Assembly (NCBI GenBank): GCA_020161145.1
Contig: JAIUPQ010000004.1
Coordinates: 62,001 to 126,000, forward strand
DNA from: Pseudomonadota bacterium
GTDB lineage: Bacteria; Pseudomonadota; Gammaproteobacteria; Burkholderiales; Burkholderiaceae_C
Reading direction: 5' to 3'
Length of the DNA: 64,000 nt
Shown piece by piece: positions 10,214 to 19,154 of the stretch. The notes beneath the pieces were generated by a model that was not told where the DNA came from, ran no database searches, and saw only the letters and a list, made by a program, of their open reading frames with translations. The position numbers were made by a program, and so were the translations under genes. Position 1 is the first letter of the stretch, and the number at the start of each line of letters is the position of its first letter.

Positions 10214-10767
10214 ACCTCCATGCACTGGCCGACACCGCGCCGCAACCCTGGGCCAACGGCGGCGGCGTCACGCGCGAGCTGCTGGCCTGGCCCACCGCCG
10301 CCGCCTGGCAGGTGCGCGTGAGCGTGGCCGACATTGGCCAGGATGGCCCCTTCAGCGCCTACCCGGGCGTGACGCGCTGGTTTGCGGTGCTGGAGGGCGG
10401 GGGCGTGGCGCTGCACCTGCCCGCCGGCACCCGGCGGCTGACCACGGCCGATGCCGCGCTGTGCTTTGACGGTGCCGATGCGCCCGGCTGCACGCTGCTG
10501 GACGGCCCCACCCGCGACCTCAACCTGATGCTGCGCGGCGTGGACTCGGGCGGCCTGCAGGCGGCGGGCGCGGCCGATTGGGTCAGCCCGCGCCCCCACC
10601 GCGCCGTGTTCACCACCGCTGCGGCCACGCTGCACACGCCGCAGGGCAGCCATGCCCTGCCGACCATGAGCCTGGCCTGGCTGGCGGATGCCGCCCACCA
10701 ACCCTGGCGCCTGACCGGTCAGGGAGGCCAGGGCCGCGCCTGGTGGCTGGACTGGGCTTTCAGATAA
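10210..10767 (+). CDS. hutD: HutD family protein
   Basis: This 185-aa protein matches HutD/Ves: PWANGGGVTREL near the N-terminus, followed by RVSVADIGQDGPFSAYPG and the block LDGPTRDLNLM. HutD is a bicupin-fold protein found in hut operons. In Pseudomonas it has been proposed to limit over-induction of hut genes, perhaps by binding N-formimino-glutamate or urocanate; it has no proven catalytic activity. The ATG overlaps the stop of the PhyH gene. Presence of HutD strongly supports assignment of the whole plus-strand cluster to histidine use. Confidence 0.92.
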   Translation: MNLHALADTAPQPWANGGGVTRELLAWPTAAAWQVRVSVADIGQDGPFSAYPGVTRWFAVLEGGGVALHLPAGTRRLTTADAALCFDGADAPGCTLLDGPTRDLNLMLRGVDSGGLQAAGAADWVSPRPHRAVFTTAAATLHTPQGSHALPTMSLAWLADAAHQPWRLTGQGGQGRAWWLDWAFR

Positions 10768-10823
10768 TGGCATCCGTCCCCCGGGGGCACGGCCCTCGGC
10801 GTCTCACCTGAACCGGCGCGCCC

Positions 10824-12053
10824 ATGTCCGACTCCACCTCACTGCACGCCCTCACCCAGGCCCGCCTGGCCACCCTGGCCGGCGATGCCGGCTGGGGGCT
10901 GATCGACGACGGCGCCCTGCTGTGGCGCGGCGAGACCCTGCTGTGGGTGGGCGAGCGCGCCGGCCTGGCGACGGCCATCGCCGCCCACGGCGGCGAGGCC
11001 CAGGTGGCCGATGCCGGCGGCGCGCTGGTCACGCCGGGCCTCGTCGATGCCCACACCCATCTGGTCTACGGCGGCGACCGCTCGGCCGAGTTCGAGCTGC
11101 GGCTGGAGGGCGCCAGCTACGAGGCCATTGCCCGCGCTGGCGGCGGCATCCGCTCCACCGTGGCCGCCACCCGCGCGGCCAGCGAGGACGCGCTGTTTGC
11201 GCTGGCCGCCCGCCGCGCCCGCGCGCTGATCGCCGACGGCGTCACCACGCTGGAGATCAAGTCGGGCTATGGCCTCTCGGCCGAGGACGAGGCCCGCTGC
11301 CTGCGCGTGGCGCGGCGCATCGGGCGTGAGCTGCCGCTGACGGTGCGCACCACCTCGCTGGGCGCGCATGCGCTGCCGCCCGAGTTCGAGGGCCGGGCCG
11401 ACGACTACGTCAGTGCCGTCATCGGGTGGCTGCCGGATCAGCAGGCGGCGGGACTGGTCGATGCGGTGGATGCGTTCTGCGAGGGCATCGGCTTCACGCC
11501 GGCCCAGACCGAGCGCGTCTTTCAGGCCGCGCGGGCGCAGGGGCTGCCCGTCAAGCTGCACGCCGAGCAGCTGTCCAACCTCGAAGGCGCGGCGCTGGCG
11601 GCGCGCTACGGCGCGCTGTCGGCCGACCACCTGGAGTGGCTCAGCGACACCGGCATTGCCGCCATGAAGGCATCGGGGACCGTGGCCATGCTGCTGCCGG
11701 GCGCCTTCTACGCGCTGCGCGAAACCAGGCTGCCGCCCATCGCCGCGCTGCGGGCGGCCGGCGTGCCCATGGCGGTGGCCACCGACCACAACCCCGGCAC
11801 CTCGCCCACGCTGTCGCTGCGGCTGATGCTGAGCATGGCCTGCACGCTGTTTCGCCTCACGCCCGAAGAGGCGCTGCGCGGCGCCACCGTCCACGCCGCG
11901 CGCGCGCTGGGCCTGGCCGACCGGGGCCGGCTCGCGGCCGGCCAGCGCGCCGACCTGGCGCTGTGGGACGTGGGCCACCCGCGCGAGCTGGCCTACCTGT
12001 TCGGCCACAACCCGCTGATCGGCCGCATCCACGGGGGCCGCGATGACGCCTGA
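10824..12053 (+). CDS. hutI: Imidazolonepropionase
   Basis: HutI hydrolyses 4-imidazolone-5-propionate to N-formimino-L-glutamate, the third step of the pathway. The 409-aa product is an amidohydrolase-superfamily enzyme of normal length. It has the metal-binding [10 protein letters not shown] motif, the KLHAEQLSN block and the late DHNPGTSP motif supplying the catalytic Asp. It follows hutD after 56 nt and its 3' end overlaps the next gene by 11 nt. Confidence 0.97.
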   Translation: MSDSTSLHALTQARLATLAGDAGWGLIDDGALLWRGETLLWVGERAGLATAIAAHGGEAQVADAGGALVTPGLVDAHTHLVYGGDRSAEFELRLEGASYEAIARAGGGIRSTVAATRAASEDALFALAARRARALIADGVTTLEIKSGYGLSAEDEARCLRVARRIGRELPLTVRTTSLGAHALPPEFEGRADDYVSAVIGWLPDQQAAGLVDAVDAFCEGIGFTPAQTERVFQAARAQGLPVKLHAEQLSNLEGAALAARYGALSADHLEWLSDTGIAAMKASGTVAMLLPGAFYALRETRLPPIAALRAAGVPMAVATDHNPGTSPTLSLRLMLSMACTLFRLTPEEALRGATVHAARALGLADRGRLAAGQRADLALWDVGHPRELAYLFGHNPLIGRIHGGRDDA

Positions 12054-12693
12054 GTTCTGGCTGCACCGCTGGGCCGCCGGCCAGACCGGCTGGCACCACG
12101 CCGCGCCGCAGCCGGCGCTGTGCGCCCATTGGCAGCGGCTGGCGCTGCGGCCCGGCGCACCCGTCTTCGTGCCGCTGTGCGGGGCCTCGGCCGACCTGGT
12201 CTGGCTGGCCGACCAAGGCCATCAGGTGCTGGGCGTGGAACTGGCCGAGGTGGCCGTGCAGCGCTTTTTTGCCGGGCAGGGGCTGGTGCCGGAAGTCGAA
12301 GGCAACCGCTGGCGCGCCGGCCCCTACACGCTGTGGTGCGGCGACTTGTTTGCGCTGCCGCCATCGCTGTGGGCCGGCTGCGCTGCCGTCTACGACCGTG
12401 CTGCCTGGGTCGCCCTGCCGCCTATCGAGCGCGCTGCCTATGCCCAGGCCGTCTTCGGGCCGCTGGCGCCCGGCGCGCAAGCCTTGTTGCTGACGCTGGA
12501 CTACGACCAGACGCAGCGCGCCGGCCCGCCGTTTGCCATGCCCGACGCCGAGGTGCTGGGCCACCTGGCCGGCGCCTGGCAGATCGAGCGCCTGGCGCGC
12601 GAAGACGTGCTGGCGCAAGAGCCCAAGTTCGCGCAGGCCGGCGTCACCGCACTGCACGAGTCCGTCTTCCACCTCACCCGCACCGCGCCATGA
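12043..12693 (+). CDS. tpm: Thiopurine S-methyltransferase-like enzyme
   Basis: The 216-aa protein fits the bacterial TPMT family: an N-terminal [14 protein letters not shown] block, the SAM-binding motif [24 protein letters not shown] (split here as VPLCGAS...GHQVLGVE) and [11 protein letters not shown] later. Known bacterial members methylate thiopurines and selenium or tellurium oxyanions. The start overlaps hutI by 11 nt and its stop overlaps the hutG start, so it is embedded in the hut operon. A role in histidine catabolism is not established. It could methylate an imidazole or thiol by-product, or be a passenger. Confidence 0.88.
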   Translation: MTPEFWLHRWAAGQTGWHHAAPQPALCAHWQRLALRPGAPVFVPLCGASADLVWLADQGHQVLGVELAEVAVQRFFAGQGLVPEVEGNRWRAGPYTLWCGDLFALPPSLWAGCAAVYDRAAWVALPPIERAAYAQAVFGPLAPGAQALLLTLDYDQTQRAGPPFAMPDAEVLGHLAGAWQIERLAREDVLAQEPKFAQAGVTALHESVFHLTRTAP

Positions 12694-13490
12694 CCCACAC
12701 CCTCTACCCCGGCCGGGTGCCGCTGCTGGTCAGCCTGCCGCACTGTGGCACCGCCATCCCGCAGGATCTGCATGCCGCCTACGTGCCCGAGGCCCTCGCC
12801 GTGCCCGACACCGACTGGCATCTGGCCGAGGTCTACGCCTTTGCCCGCGAGCTGGGCGCCAGCGTCATCGTGCCCACCACCTCGCGCTACGTCATCGACC
12901 TCAATCGCCCCGGCGACAACGCGCCCATGTACCCCGGCGCCAACAACACCGAGCTGTGCCCCACGCGCAGCTTCACCGGCGCGCCGCTGTACCGCGACGG
13001 GCGCGCGCCCGATGCGGCCGAGATCGAGCGCCGCCGCGCCACCTGCTGGCAGCCTTACCACGACGCCTTGCAGGGCGAGCTGCAGCGGCTGCGCGCCGCC
13101 CATGGCCGCGCCGTGCTGTGGGACGGCCACAGCATCCAGAGCGCGCTGCCCTGGCTGTTCGAGGGTCGCCTGCCCGACCTCAACCTGGGCACCGCCAGCG
13201 GCGCCAGTTGCGCGCCCGAGCTGCGCGAGCGGCTGGCCGCCGTGCTGGCCGCCCAAAGCGCCTACAGCCAGGTGGTGGACGGCCGCTTCAAGGGCGGCCA
13301 CATCACCCGCCACTACGGCCAGCCGCAGGCCGGCATCCACGCCGTGCAGATGGAAATGGTCTTTGCCGCCTACATGACCGAAGAGGCCCCGCCCTGGCCG
13401 CTGGACGCGGCCAAGGTGGCGCGGCTGCAAGGCGTGCTGCGGGCGCTGCTGACCGAGTGCCTGGATTGGGCGAAGGCCGCTAAAGCCTGA
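12690..13490 (+). CDS. hutG: N-formylglutamate deformylase
   Basis: HutG hydrolyses N-formyl-L-glutamate to formate and glutamate, the last step of the five-step histidine pathway. The 266-aa sequence shows the N-formylglutamate amidohydrolase motifs SLPHCGTAIP near the N-terminus, YVIDLNRPGDN, LWDGHSIQSALP and FKGGHITRHYG, with His and Asp/Glu residues suited to zinc binding. Its ATG overlaps the stop of the TPMT-like gene by four bases. With hutF downstream, this defines the deiminase/deformylase branch and not the single-step formiminoglutamase branch. Confidence 0.95.
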   Translation: MTHTLYPGRVPLLVSLPHCGTAIPQDLHAAYVPEALAVPDTDWHLAEVYAFARELGASVIVPTTSRYVIDLNRPGDNAPMYPGANNTELCPTRSFTGAPLYRDGRAPDAAEIERRRATCWQPYHDALQGELQRLRAAHGRAVLWDGHSIQSALPWLFEGRLPDLNLGTASGASCAPELRERLAAVLAAQSAYSQVVDGRFKGGHITRHYGQPQAGIHAVQMEMVFAAYMTEEAPPWPLDAAKVARLQGVLRALLTECLDWAKAAKA

Positions 13491-13491
13491 C

Positions 13492-14013
13492 ATGCACACC
13501 TTGAGCGCCGCCGGACTGGTGCTGGAGCCGCTGTGCGAGCGGCATGCGGCGCTGATGTGGCCGTTGCTGTCGGATGCGAGGCTGCACATCCATCTGGACG
13601 AGTCTGCGCCGGCCTCGCTGGACGCGCTGCAACAGCGCTACCGCCGCTGGGAGGCCCATCGCGTCTCGCCCGACGGCCAGGCGCACTGGTTGAACTGGGT
13701 GATGCGCGTGCAAGACCATGCCGTCGGTTGGCTGCAGGCCACCGTGCAGCAGGACGGCAGCGCCTGGGTGGCTTACGTGGTGGGCACCGCGCACCAAGGC
13801 CAGGGCCTGGCCCGGCGCGGCGTGCAGGCGCTGCTGGACCATCTGCGCCGCGACCACCGCTGCACCCGCGCCCTGGCCCAGGTGGAGGCGGCCAACGGCC
13901 CCTCGATTGCCTTGCTGCAGGCGCTGGGGTTTGAGCCGATGGCTGTGGCGCCCCATCCGCTGACGCCGACGGAGCGGGTCTATGAACGACGCCTGGAATC
14001 TCCTCATGCCTGA
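13492..14013 (+). CDS. GNAT family N-acetyltransferase
   Basis: The 173-aa product has the GNAT fold signature: an N-terminal LEPLCERHAALMW strand-helix, and the acetyl-CoA binding motif A, V-V-G-T-A-H-Q-G-Q-G-L-A-R-R-G, at about residues 96-110. It is related to RimJ/RimL-type acetyltransferases. The start is one base after the hutG stop, so it belongs to the same transcription unit. Its substrate is unknown. Context suggests an amino acid or pathway intermediate, but this is inference. It is followed by a short coupled ORF and then hutF. Confidence 0.82.
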   Translation: MHTLSAAGLVLEPLCERHAALMWPLLSDARLHIHLDESAPASLDALQQRYRRWEAHRVSPDGQAHWLNWVMRVQDHAVGWLQATVQQDGSAWVAYVVGTAHQGQGLARRGVQALLDHLRRDHRCTRALAQVEAANGPSIALLQALGFEPMAVAPHPLTPTERVYERRLESPHA

Positions 14014-14080
14014 TCTGCCGACCGACCGCTTGGCCTGGCATCAAGGCACCCCGTGTGCACCAACCCACCCATCACCATGA
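14006..14080 (+). other. 24-codon ORF bridging GNAT gene and hutF
   Basis: This frame starts with an ATG inside the last codons of the acetyltransferase gene and its TGA overlaps the hutF ATG (ATGA). The peptide contains LAWHQGTPCAPTHP and matches nothing I know. The arrangement is what a translational-coupling leader would look like, but the length is within chance expectation. Confidence 0.25.
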
Positions 14081-15447
14081 CCACTCTGTACTGGACCCCT
14101 CACGCCTGGCTGCAAGGCCAGTGGCAACCCGACGTGCTGCTGGAAGCGGGCGCCGATGGCCGCTGGGCGGGCATCACGCCGCACACGCCTTGCCCCGAGC
14201 AGGCCCGGCGCCTGGCCGGCCCCGTGCTGCCGCCGCTGGTCAACGCCCACAGCCACGCCTTTCAGCGCGCGTTCGCGGGCCTGGCCGAGCGGCGCGCGTC
14301 GGTCAGCGACGACTTCTGGAGCTGGCGCGACCGCATGTACGGCGTGGCGCTGCGCATCACGCCAGCTCAGCTGCGCGCCATTGCCGCCCAGCTTTACCTG
14401 GAGCTGCTGCGCGGTGGCTACACCCAGACCTGCGAGTTCCACTACCTGCACCACCGCGAGGACGGCAGCCCCTATGCCGACCCGCTGGCCATGAGCTGGG
14501 CGCTGGCCGATGCCGCCGCCGACACCGGCATGGGCTTGACGGTGCTGCCCGTGCTCTACGCCCACGCCGGTTTTGCGCAGCCCCAGTTGCGTGACGACCA
14601 GCGCCGCTTCAAAACCGATGCCGACTGGGTCTGGCGCGCCAGCCAGGCCATCAACGCCGCTGCCCGCCCGCGCGTGCAGGCCGGCGTGGCGCTGCACTCG
14701 CTGCGCGCCGCGCATGCGGCGGACATCACCGCGCTGCGCGCCCTGGTGGGCGATGCCGAGGTGCCCATCCACATCCACATCAGCGAGCAGCCGCAGGAGG
14801 TGGCCGACTGCCTGGCCGCCCACGGCCAGCGGCCCATGCAGTGGCTGGCCCACCACCACCCGCTGGATGCGCGCTGGCAACTCGTCCACGCCACCCACAG
14901 CACGCCGGGCGAGATTGCCCAGGTGGCCGCCAGCGGCGCCGGCGTGGTCATCTGCCCCGGCACCGAAGCCAATCTGGGCGATGGCGTGGCCGACCTGCCG
15001 GGCTGGCTGGCGGCGGGGGTGCCACTGACCATAGGCTCCGACAGCCACGCCACGCGCGCCGTGATGGAGGAGTTGCGCTGGCTGGACTACGGCCAGCGCC
15101 TGGTGCTGGGCCGCCGCAACGTGGCCGCCGACCCGCCCGCCCAGCCTTCAACCGCTGCGCGCCTCTTTGACGCCATGCTGGCCGGCAGCGCCCGTGCGGC
15201 GGGGCTCTCAAGCTGGGGCTTGCAGCCGGGCGCCCGCGCCGACGCGCTGGTGCTGGACACGGCGGCCGACGGCCTGCTGGGCGTGCCCACCGACCACCTA
15301 CTGGACGCCGCCGTCTTCAGCGCCGACCCGCGCCCTTATGCGGCGGTGCTGGTGGGCGGCGAGGTGGTGTTGGAGCATGGCCGCCATGGGCGGCAAGCGG
15401 CGATCGCGAGCGAGTTCGAGGGGGTGATGCGGGCGCTGTTTGGCTGA
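14077..15447 (+). CDS. hutF: Formimidoylglutamate deiminase
   Basis: HutF deaminates N-formimino-L-glutamate to N-formyl-L-glutamate, which HutG then cleaves. The 456-aa amidohydrolase-superfamily protein shows the expected motifs: NAHSHAFQR (metal HxH), HIHISEQPQEV, HATHST and GSDSHATRAVMEELRWL. An upstream in-frame ATG exists at 14053, but the ATG at 14077 is preferred because the family N-terminus starts there and the overlap with the preceding mini-ORF suggests coupling. It is the last gene of the plus-strand hut operon. Confidence 0.95.
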   Translation: MTTLYWTPHAWLQGQWQPDVLLEAGADGRWAGITPHTPCPEQARRLAGPVLPPLVNAHSHAFQRAFAGLAERRASVSDDFWSWRDRMYGVALRITPAQLRAIAAQLYLELLRGGYTQTCEFHYLHHREDGSPYADPLAMSWALADAAADTGMGLTVLPVLYAHAGFAQPQLRDDQRRFKTDADWVWRASQAINAAARPRVQAGVALHSLRAAHAADITALRALVGDAEVPIHIHISEQPQEVADCLAAHGQRPMQWLAHHHPLDARWQLVHATHSTPGEIAQVAASGAGVVICPGTEANLGDGVADLPGWLAAGVPLTIGSDSHATRAVMEELRWLDYGQRLVLGRRNVAADPPAQPSTAARLFDAMLAGSARAAGLSSWGLQPGARADALVLDTAADGLLGVPTDHLLDAAVFSADPRPYAAVLVGGEVVLEHGRHGRQAAIASEFEGVMRALFG

Positions 15448-15528
15448 AAGCCGGCTCACACGGAGCACTCCCTCCTGAAGGGTTCCAGTCCATTGGGGCG
15501 CGACGGTCAGCCACGCTGCATCCTGCTG

Positions 15529-15948
15529 CTAGGTGTCCTTGGGTGATGCTTGCTCAGGATGTGTGCGCTGCACCGGCACATGCAGGTTTGTGAACAAAAC
15601 AAGGCAGGCGCCCAGGCAGAGCGAAAGCAGCGAAAACACCACGGTGCCTATCCACACGAGCGACCCGTTCATCGCTTGCGCGGTTTCCAGGCGACTGAAC
15701 AAGAGTTTCAACTCCATGTGCTGTTGTTGGACGATCTTGAACATGCCATCCGTGTCAGCGGTGTTGGCCTGGAAGGGCGCAGCTTGTTGGCTGACCAGCT
15801 CAGCGCTGGCTGGCTGAAAGTCTGAAATATCTCCTGTGCTGTTCACCAGGTAGATCAGCAACGCGCCGTGTCCGGCACAGTACATGCAAATCAGAAAGGC
15901 GCCGGCGAGCGTCCAGCGGACGCAAGCGATATGCAAGCGCTGTTTCAT
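15529..15948 (-). CDS. Hypothetical two-TM membrane protein
   Basis: This 139-aa protein has an N-terminal membrane segment at about residues 12-34, a polar loop of about 60 residues rich in Gln, Asp and Ser, a second membrane segment at about 98-118 and a short polar tail. The ATG is preceded by GAGG. No known family is recognised; the topology of two membrane spans around a periplasmic loop recalls a stripped-down sensor input module. It stands alone between convergent hutF and the hydrolase gene, in a patch of slightly lower GC than its neighbours. Confidence 0.65.
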   Translation of the reverse strand: MKQRLHIACVRWTLAGAFLICMYCAGHGALLIYLVNSTGDISDFQPASAELVSQQAAPFQANTADTDGMFKIVQQQHMELKLLFSRLETAQAMNGSLVWIGTVVFSLLSLCLGACLVLFTNLHVPVQRTHPEQASPKDT

Positions 15949-16044
15949 GCGGCCTACCTCCCCACCAACGCCCGCTCGGCGTTGATCTGGCGCGGTATCT
16001 CGTGGCGAGGCAAGCTCAGCGCCTGTGTTGGTGCCGCGCCCAGG

Positions 16045-16971
16045 TCAGCCCAGGTGGGTCTTGAAGAAGGGGATCAGCTTCTCCAGCGCCTCGCCCACCG
16101 GCCCGGGCTGGTCGTACAGCTCGTAGTGCGTCGTGCCTTTGACGACCACCAGCTCCTTGTGCTTGGAGGCGGCGCGGCCGTAGATTTCCTGGCCGTCGCG
16201 GTAGGCGCCGAAGCCGCCGGGCTGCTCGCCCATCACCACGATCATGGGCGCGGTCAGCAGCGTCTCGGCCAGGTGGAAGGCGTCCCAGCCCACGGCGGTG
16301 GCGCGGTGCGAGAACAGCGCCCGGGTGCCGGCGCCGTCGTTGGCGCAGCGGTTGCGGTAGTAGTCGGTGGCGCCCAGCACATCGACGTCGGTGATGCCCG
16401 CCTGCTGGGCCTCTTTGAGCGACGCGGGCACGAACATGTCCGTCTGCGCCTTGCCGCCGCGCGCCTCGGCGGTGCGCTGCTTGCCCATGGCGTCCAGCGC
16501 GGCTATGGGGTCGTAGCCGCTGAAGCCTTCGCGGCACAGGCGGCCGAAGTTGACGCCGGTGATGCTGGCCAGCGCCTTGATGCGGCGCTCGGTCATGGTG
16601 ACGTTGATGGCGTAGCCACCGCCGCCGCAAATGCCCAGCACGCCGATGCGCTCGGCGTCCACATAGGGCAGCGTCGTCAGGTAGTCGACCACGTGGCGGA
16701 AGTCCTCCACCGCCAGGGCTGGGTCTTCGATGTAGCGCGGCTCGCCGCCGCTGGCGCCCTGGGTGCTGCGGTCGAAGGCGATGACGACAAAGCCGGCTTC
16801 GGCCAGCGCCTTGCCATAGACGTTGCCCGAGGTCTGCTCTTTGCAGCTGCCGATGGGGTGGGCGCTGATGATGGCCGGGTAGGTCTTCTTGTCGTCGAAG
16901 CCGGGCGGAAACTGGATGTCGGCGGCAATGTCCCAGTACATGTCGGCGTTGCGGATGGAAACGGTCTGCAT
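16045..16971 (-). CDS. Alpha/beta hydrolase with Cys nucleophile
   Basis: The 308-aa product is an alpha/beta-fold hydrolase of the dienelactone-hydrolase/YcjY-like group. The nucleophile elbow reads GICGGGG, which puts a Cys (residue 115) where most family members have Ser; dienelactone hydrolases also use Cys here. A likely catalytic His is in KGTTHYELYD near residue 280, and the oxyanion region is SAHPIGSCKEQ. It has no signal peptide, so it is cytosolic. The ATG at 16971 was chosen because upstream in-frame sequence is out of character for the family. Substrate unknown; it is a lone gene divergent from a patatin gene. Confidence 0.82.
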   Translation of the reverse strand: MQTVSIRNADMYWDIAADIQFPPGFDDKKTYPAIISAHPIGSCKEQTSGNVYGKALAEAGFVVIAFDRSTQGASGGEPRYIEDPALAVEDFRHVVDYLTTLPYVDAERIGVLGICGGGGYAINVTMTERRIKALASITGVNFGRLCREGFSGYDPIAALDAMGKQRTAEARGGKAQTDMFVPASLKEAQQAGITDVDVLGATDYYRNRCANDGAGTRALFSHRATAVGWDAFHLAETLLTAPMIVVMGEQPGGFGAYRDGQEIYGRAASKHKELVVVKGTTHYELYDQPGPVGEALEKLIPFFKTHLG

Positions 16972-17093
16972 GGGGTGCTCCGGGTGAAGGCAAAGGGGTG
17001 TGCGGGTGACTATAAGCTTGCAGGATGCTGACGCCAGGCCCGCCATCGCGGGTACAGTGCCGCGCCACGGCAGCCCTGTGCAAAGGATGTTCG

Positions 17094-18569
17094 ATGCCCC
17101 CTGATGCCCCGATCTCTCCCCTGACGCCACGCGGGTGGGCGATGCACGTCGGCCTGGTGGCGGTGGCGGCGCTGCTGGCGGGTTGCACGGCCATGGCGCC
17201 CATCAATCCGCCCCTCGACGCGGTGCAGCCGCAGGACGGCTACCGGATATCGACGCTGCTGTCGCGCGAGCGCGGCAAGGAGCTCAACACGCTGGTGCTG
17301 CTGGCGTTCTCGGGCGGCGGCACGCGGGCGGCGGCGCTGTCGTATGGCGTGCTGGAAGAGTTGCGCCGCTACAAGGTGATCCGCGAGCGCGGCGAGCACA
17401 CGCTGCTGCAGGAGGTGGACATGATCTCAGGCGTGTCCGGCGGCAGCTTCACCGCGCTGGCCTACGCCTGGATGGGCGAGCGGATGTTCGATCAGTACGA
17501 ACACCGCTTTCTCAAGCGCGACGTGCAGGGCGAGCTGATCGGCCGCCTGCTCAGCCCCAAGTACTGGCCCGACCTGATGAGCGACCGCTGGGGCCGCTCG
17601 GAGATGGCGGCCGACTACTACGACGACATCTTGTTCGACGGTGCCACCTTCAACGACTTGCGTGCACTCAAGACCCCGGCCGTGCTGGTGTCGGGCACCG
17701 ACATCTCCACCGGCGCGCGCTTCGAGTTTTCGCAAGAGACGTTCGACCTGCTGTGCAGCGACGTGGGCGCGGTGCGGCTGGCGCGGGCGGCGGCCACCTC
17801 GTCGGCGGTGCCGGTGTTGTTGACGCCGGTGACCTTTCGCAACTATGGCGGGCGCTGTGGGTCGGCCCTGCCCAGTTGGGCTGCCGAGGTGGCCGACCCC
17901 GACAACCCGGTTCGGCCCGCTGGCCGCGCGCTGCTGCGCTACCGCGACATCAAGAGCCTGCAGGACAGCGAGAACCGCCCCTATCTGCACGTCATCGACG
18001 GCGGGGTGTCCGACAACCTGGGCTTGCGCGGCATCCTGGAGGCCTTCGAGGAGCTGGAGGTCAGCCCCACCTTCCGCCGCGAGACGGGGTTCGACCGCAT
18101 CCGCCACATCCTGATCATCGTCGTCAACTCGCGCTCGGCGCCCGAGTCCGCCTGGGACCGCTCGCCCACGCCGCCGGGCATGGTGGACCAGTTGCTGCAA
18201 TCGTCCAGCGTGCCCATCGACCACTACAGCTACGAGTCGGTGGAGTTGCTCAAGGACACGGTGTTCCGCTGGAAGACCCGCCGCGAGCTGGCCATGGTGC
18301 AGCTGCGCCTGAGCGGCGCCACCGAGGCCGAGGCGCGTGAGGCCGTGCCCGAGGTGACCTTCAATGCCATCGACATCAGCTTCGACGCCATCGCCGACCC
18401 CGAGGAGCGGCGCTACTTCATGACCCTGCCCACCACCTTCGTGTTGCCGCCCGAGGACGTGGACCGGCTGCGCGAGATCGGTGGCCGCCTGCTGCGCGAG
18501 TCGGCCGGATTCCAGATCCTGATCAAGCGGGGCATCCGCAAGGCGGAGCCGCCAGGCGTGCCGCCCTGA
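17094..18569 (+). CDS. Patatin-like phospholipase lipoprotein
   Basis: The 491-aa protein carries a lipoprotein signal with lipobox LLAGC (Cys31), so the mature form is probably anchored in the outer membrane facing the periplasm. The patatin domain shows the oxyanion loop SGGGTR (73-78), nucleophile Ser115 in GVSGGS, and the catalytic Asp302 in IDGGVSDN, the usual Ser-Asp dyad. Such proteins are lipid acyl hydrolases. The upstream in-frame ATG at 17025 would spoil the signal peptide, so 17094 is preferred. The gene ends 5 bp before the convergent mobA gene. Confidence 0.9.
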   Translation: MPPDAPISPLTPRGWAMHVGLVAVAALLAGCTAMAPINPPLDAVQPQDGYRISTLLSRERGKELNTLVLLAFSGGGTRAAALSYGVLEELRRYKVIRERGEHTLLQEVDMISGVSGGSFTALAYAWMGERMFDQYEHRFLKRDVQGELIGRLLSPKYWPDLMSDRWGRSEMAADYYDDILFDGATFNDLRALKTPAVLVSGTDISTGARFEFSQETFDLLCSDVGAVRLARAAATSSAVPVLLTPVTFRNYGGRCGSALPSWAAEVADPDNPVRPAGRALLRYRDIKSLQDSENRPYLHVIDGGVSDNLGLRGILEAFEELEVSPTFRRETGFDRIRHILIIVVNSRSAPESAWDRSPTPPGMVDQLLQSSSVPIDHYSYESVELLKDTVFRWKTRRELAMVQLRLSGATEAEAREAVPEVTFNAIDISFDAIADPEERRYFMTLPTTFVLPPEDVDRLREIGGRLLRESAGFQILIKRGIRKAEPPGVPP

Positions 18570-18574
18570 CGGGC

Positions 18575-19153
18575 TCAGCCCGCCGCGGCCAGGTCGTCCG
18601 GCGTGTTGAGGTTGGCGAACGCCGCCGAGTCGTCGAACGGCACCACCGCCAGCCGCTGGCGCGCCAGCCAGTGGCGGATGGCGCGCCGGTCGCTGGCCAG
18701 ATAGGCCGCCAGGCTGGGCGCCAGTTGTGGCCGCAGCAGCGCAAACGTGGGCTGCCAGCCCTCGCCCGTGGTCGCCACGGCCGCGTCGGCGCCCTGAGCC
18801 AGGGCGGCCGCATGCAGCCGCGCCACCAGATCCAGCGGCAAGGCGGGGGCATCGCAGGGCACCGTGGCCAGCCACGGCGTGGTGCAGGCGCCCAGCGCGG
18901 CCAGCCAGCCGCCCAGCGGCCCCTGGCCCGGCGTGGCATCGGCCAGCACGCGGGCCGCAGGCGCCAGCGCCGCATAGGCGGCGGCATGGCGGTTGGCGCT
19001 GATCAGCAGCGGCCCCACCTGCGGCGCCAGCCGCGCCAGCACGTGGGCCGCCAGCGGTTGGCCGTGCAGCCGCACCAGCCCCTTGTCGGCACCGCCCATG
19101 CGGCTGCCCGCGCCGCCGGCCAGCAGCAGGCCGGTGAAGGTCGGCCCGGTCAC
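18575..19153 (-). CDS. mobA: Molybdenum cofactor guanylyltransferase
   Basis: MobA transfers GMP from GTP to molybdopterin to form the MGD cofactor used by DMSO-reductase-family enzymes. The 192-aa protein begins with the nucleotide-binding GLLLAGGAGSRMGGADKGL motif and has TVPCDAP, the metal-binding acidic position of this fold, and NLNTPDDL near the C-terminus. The start is a GTG at 19153, one base after the mrp stop codon, so it is co-transcribed with mrp. Length is typical. Confidence 0.92.
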   Translation of the reverse strand: MTGPTFTGLLLAGGAGSRMGGADKGLVRLHGQPLAAHVLARLAPQVGPLLISANRHAAAYAALAPAARVLADATPGQGPLGGWLAALGACTTPWLATVPCDAPALPLDLVARLHAAALAQGADAAVATTGEGWQPTFALLRPQLAPSLAAYLASDRRAIRHWLARQRLAVVPFDDSAAFANLNTPDDLAAAG

Positions 19154-19154
19154 C

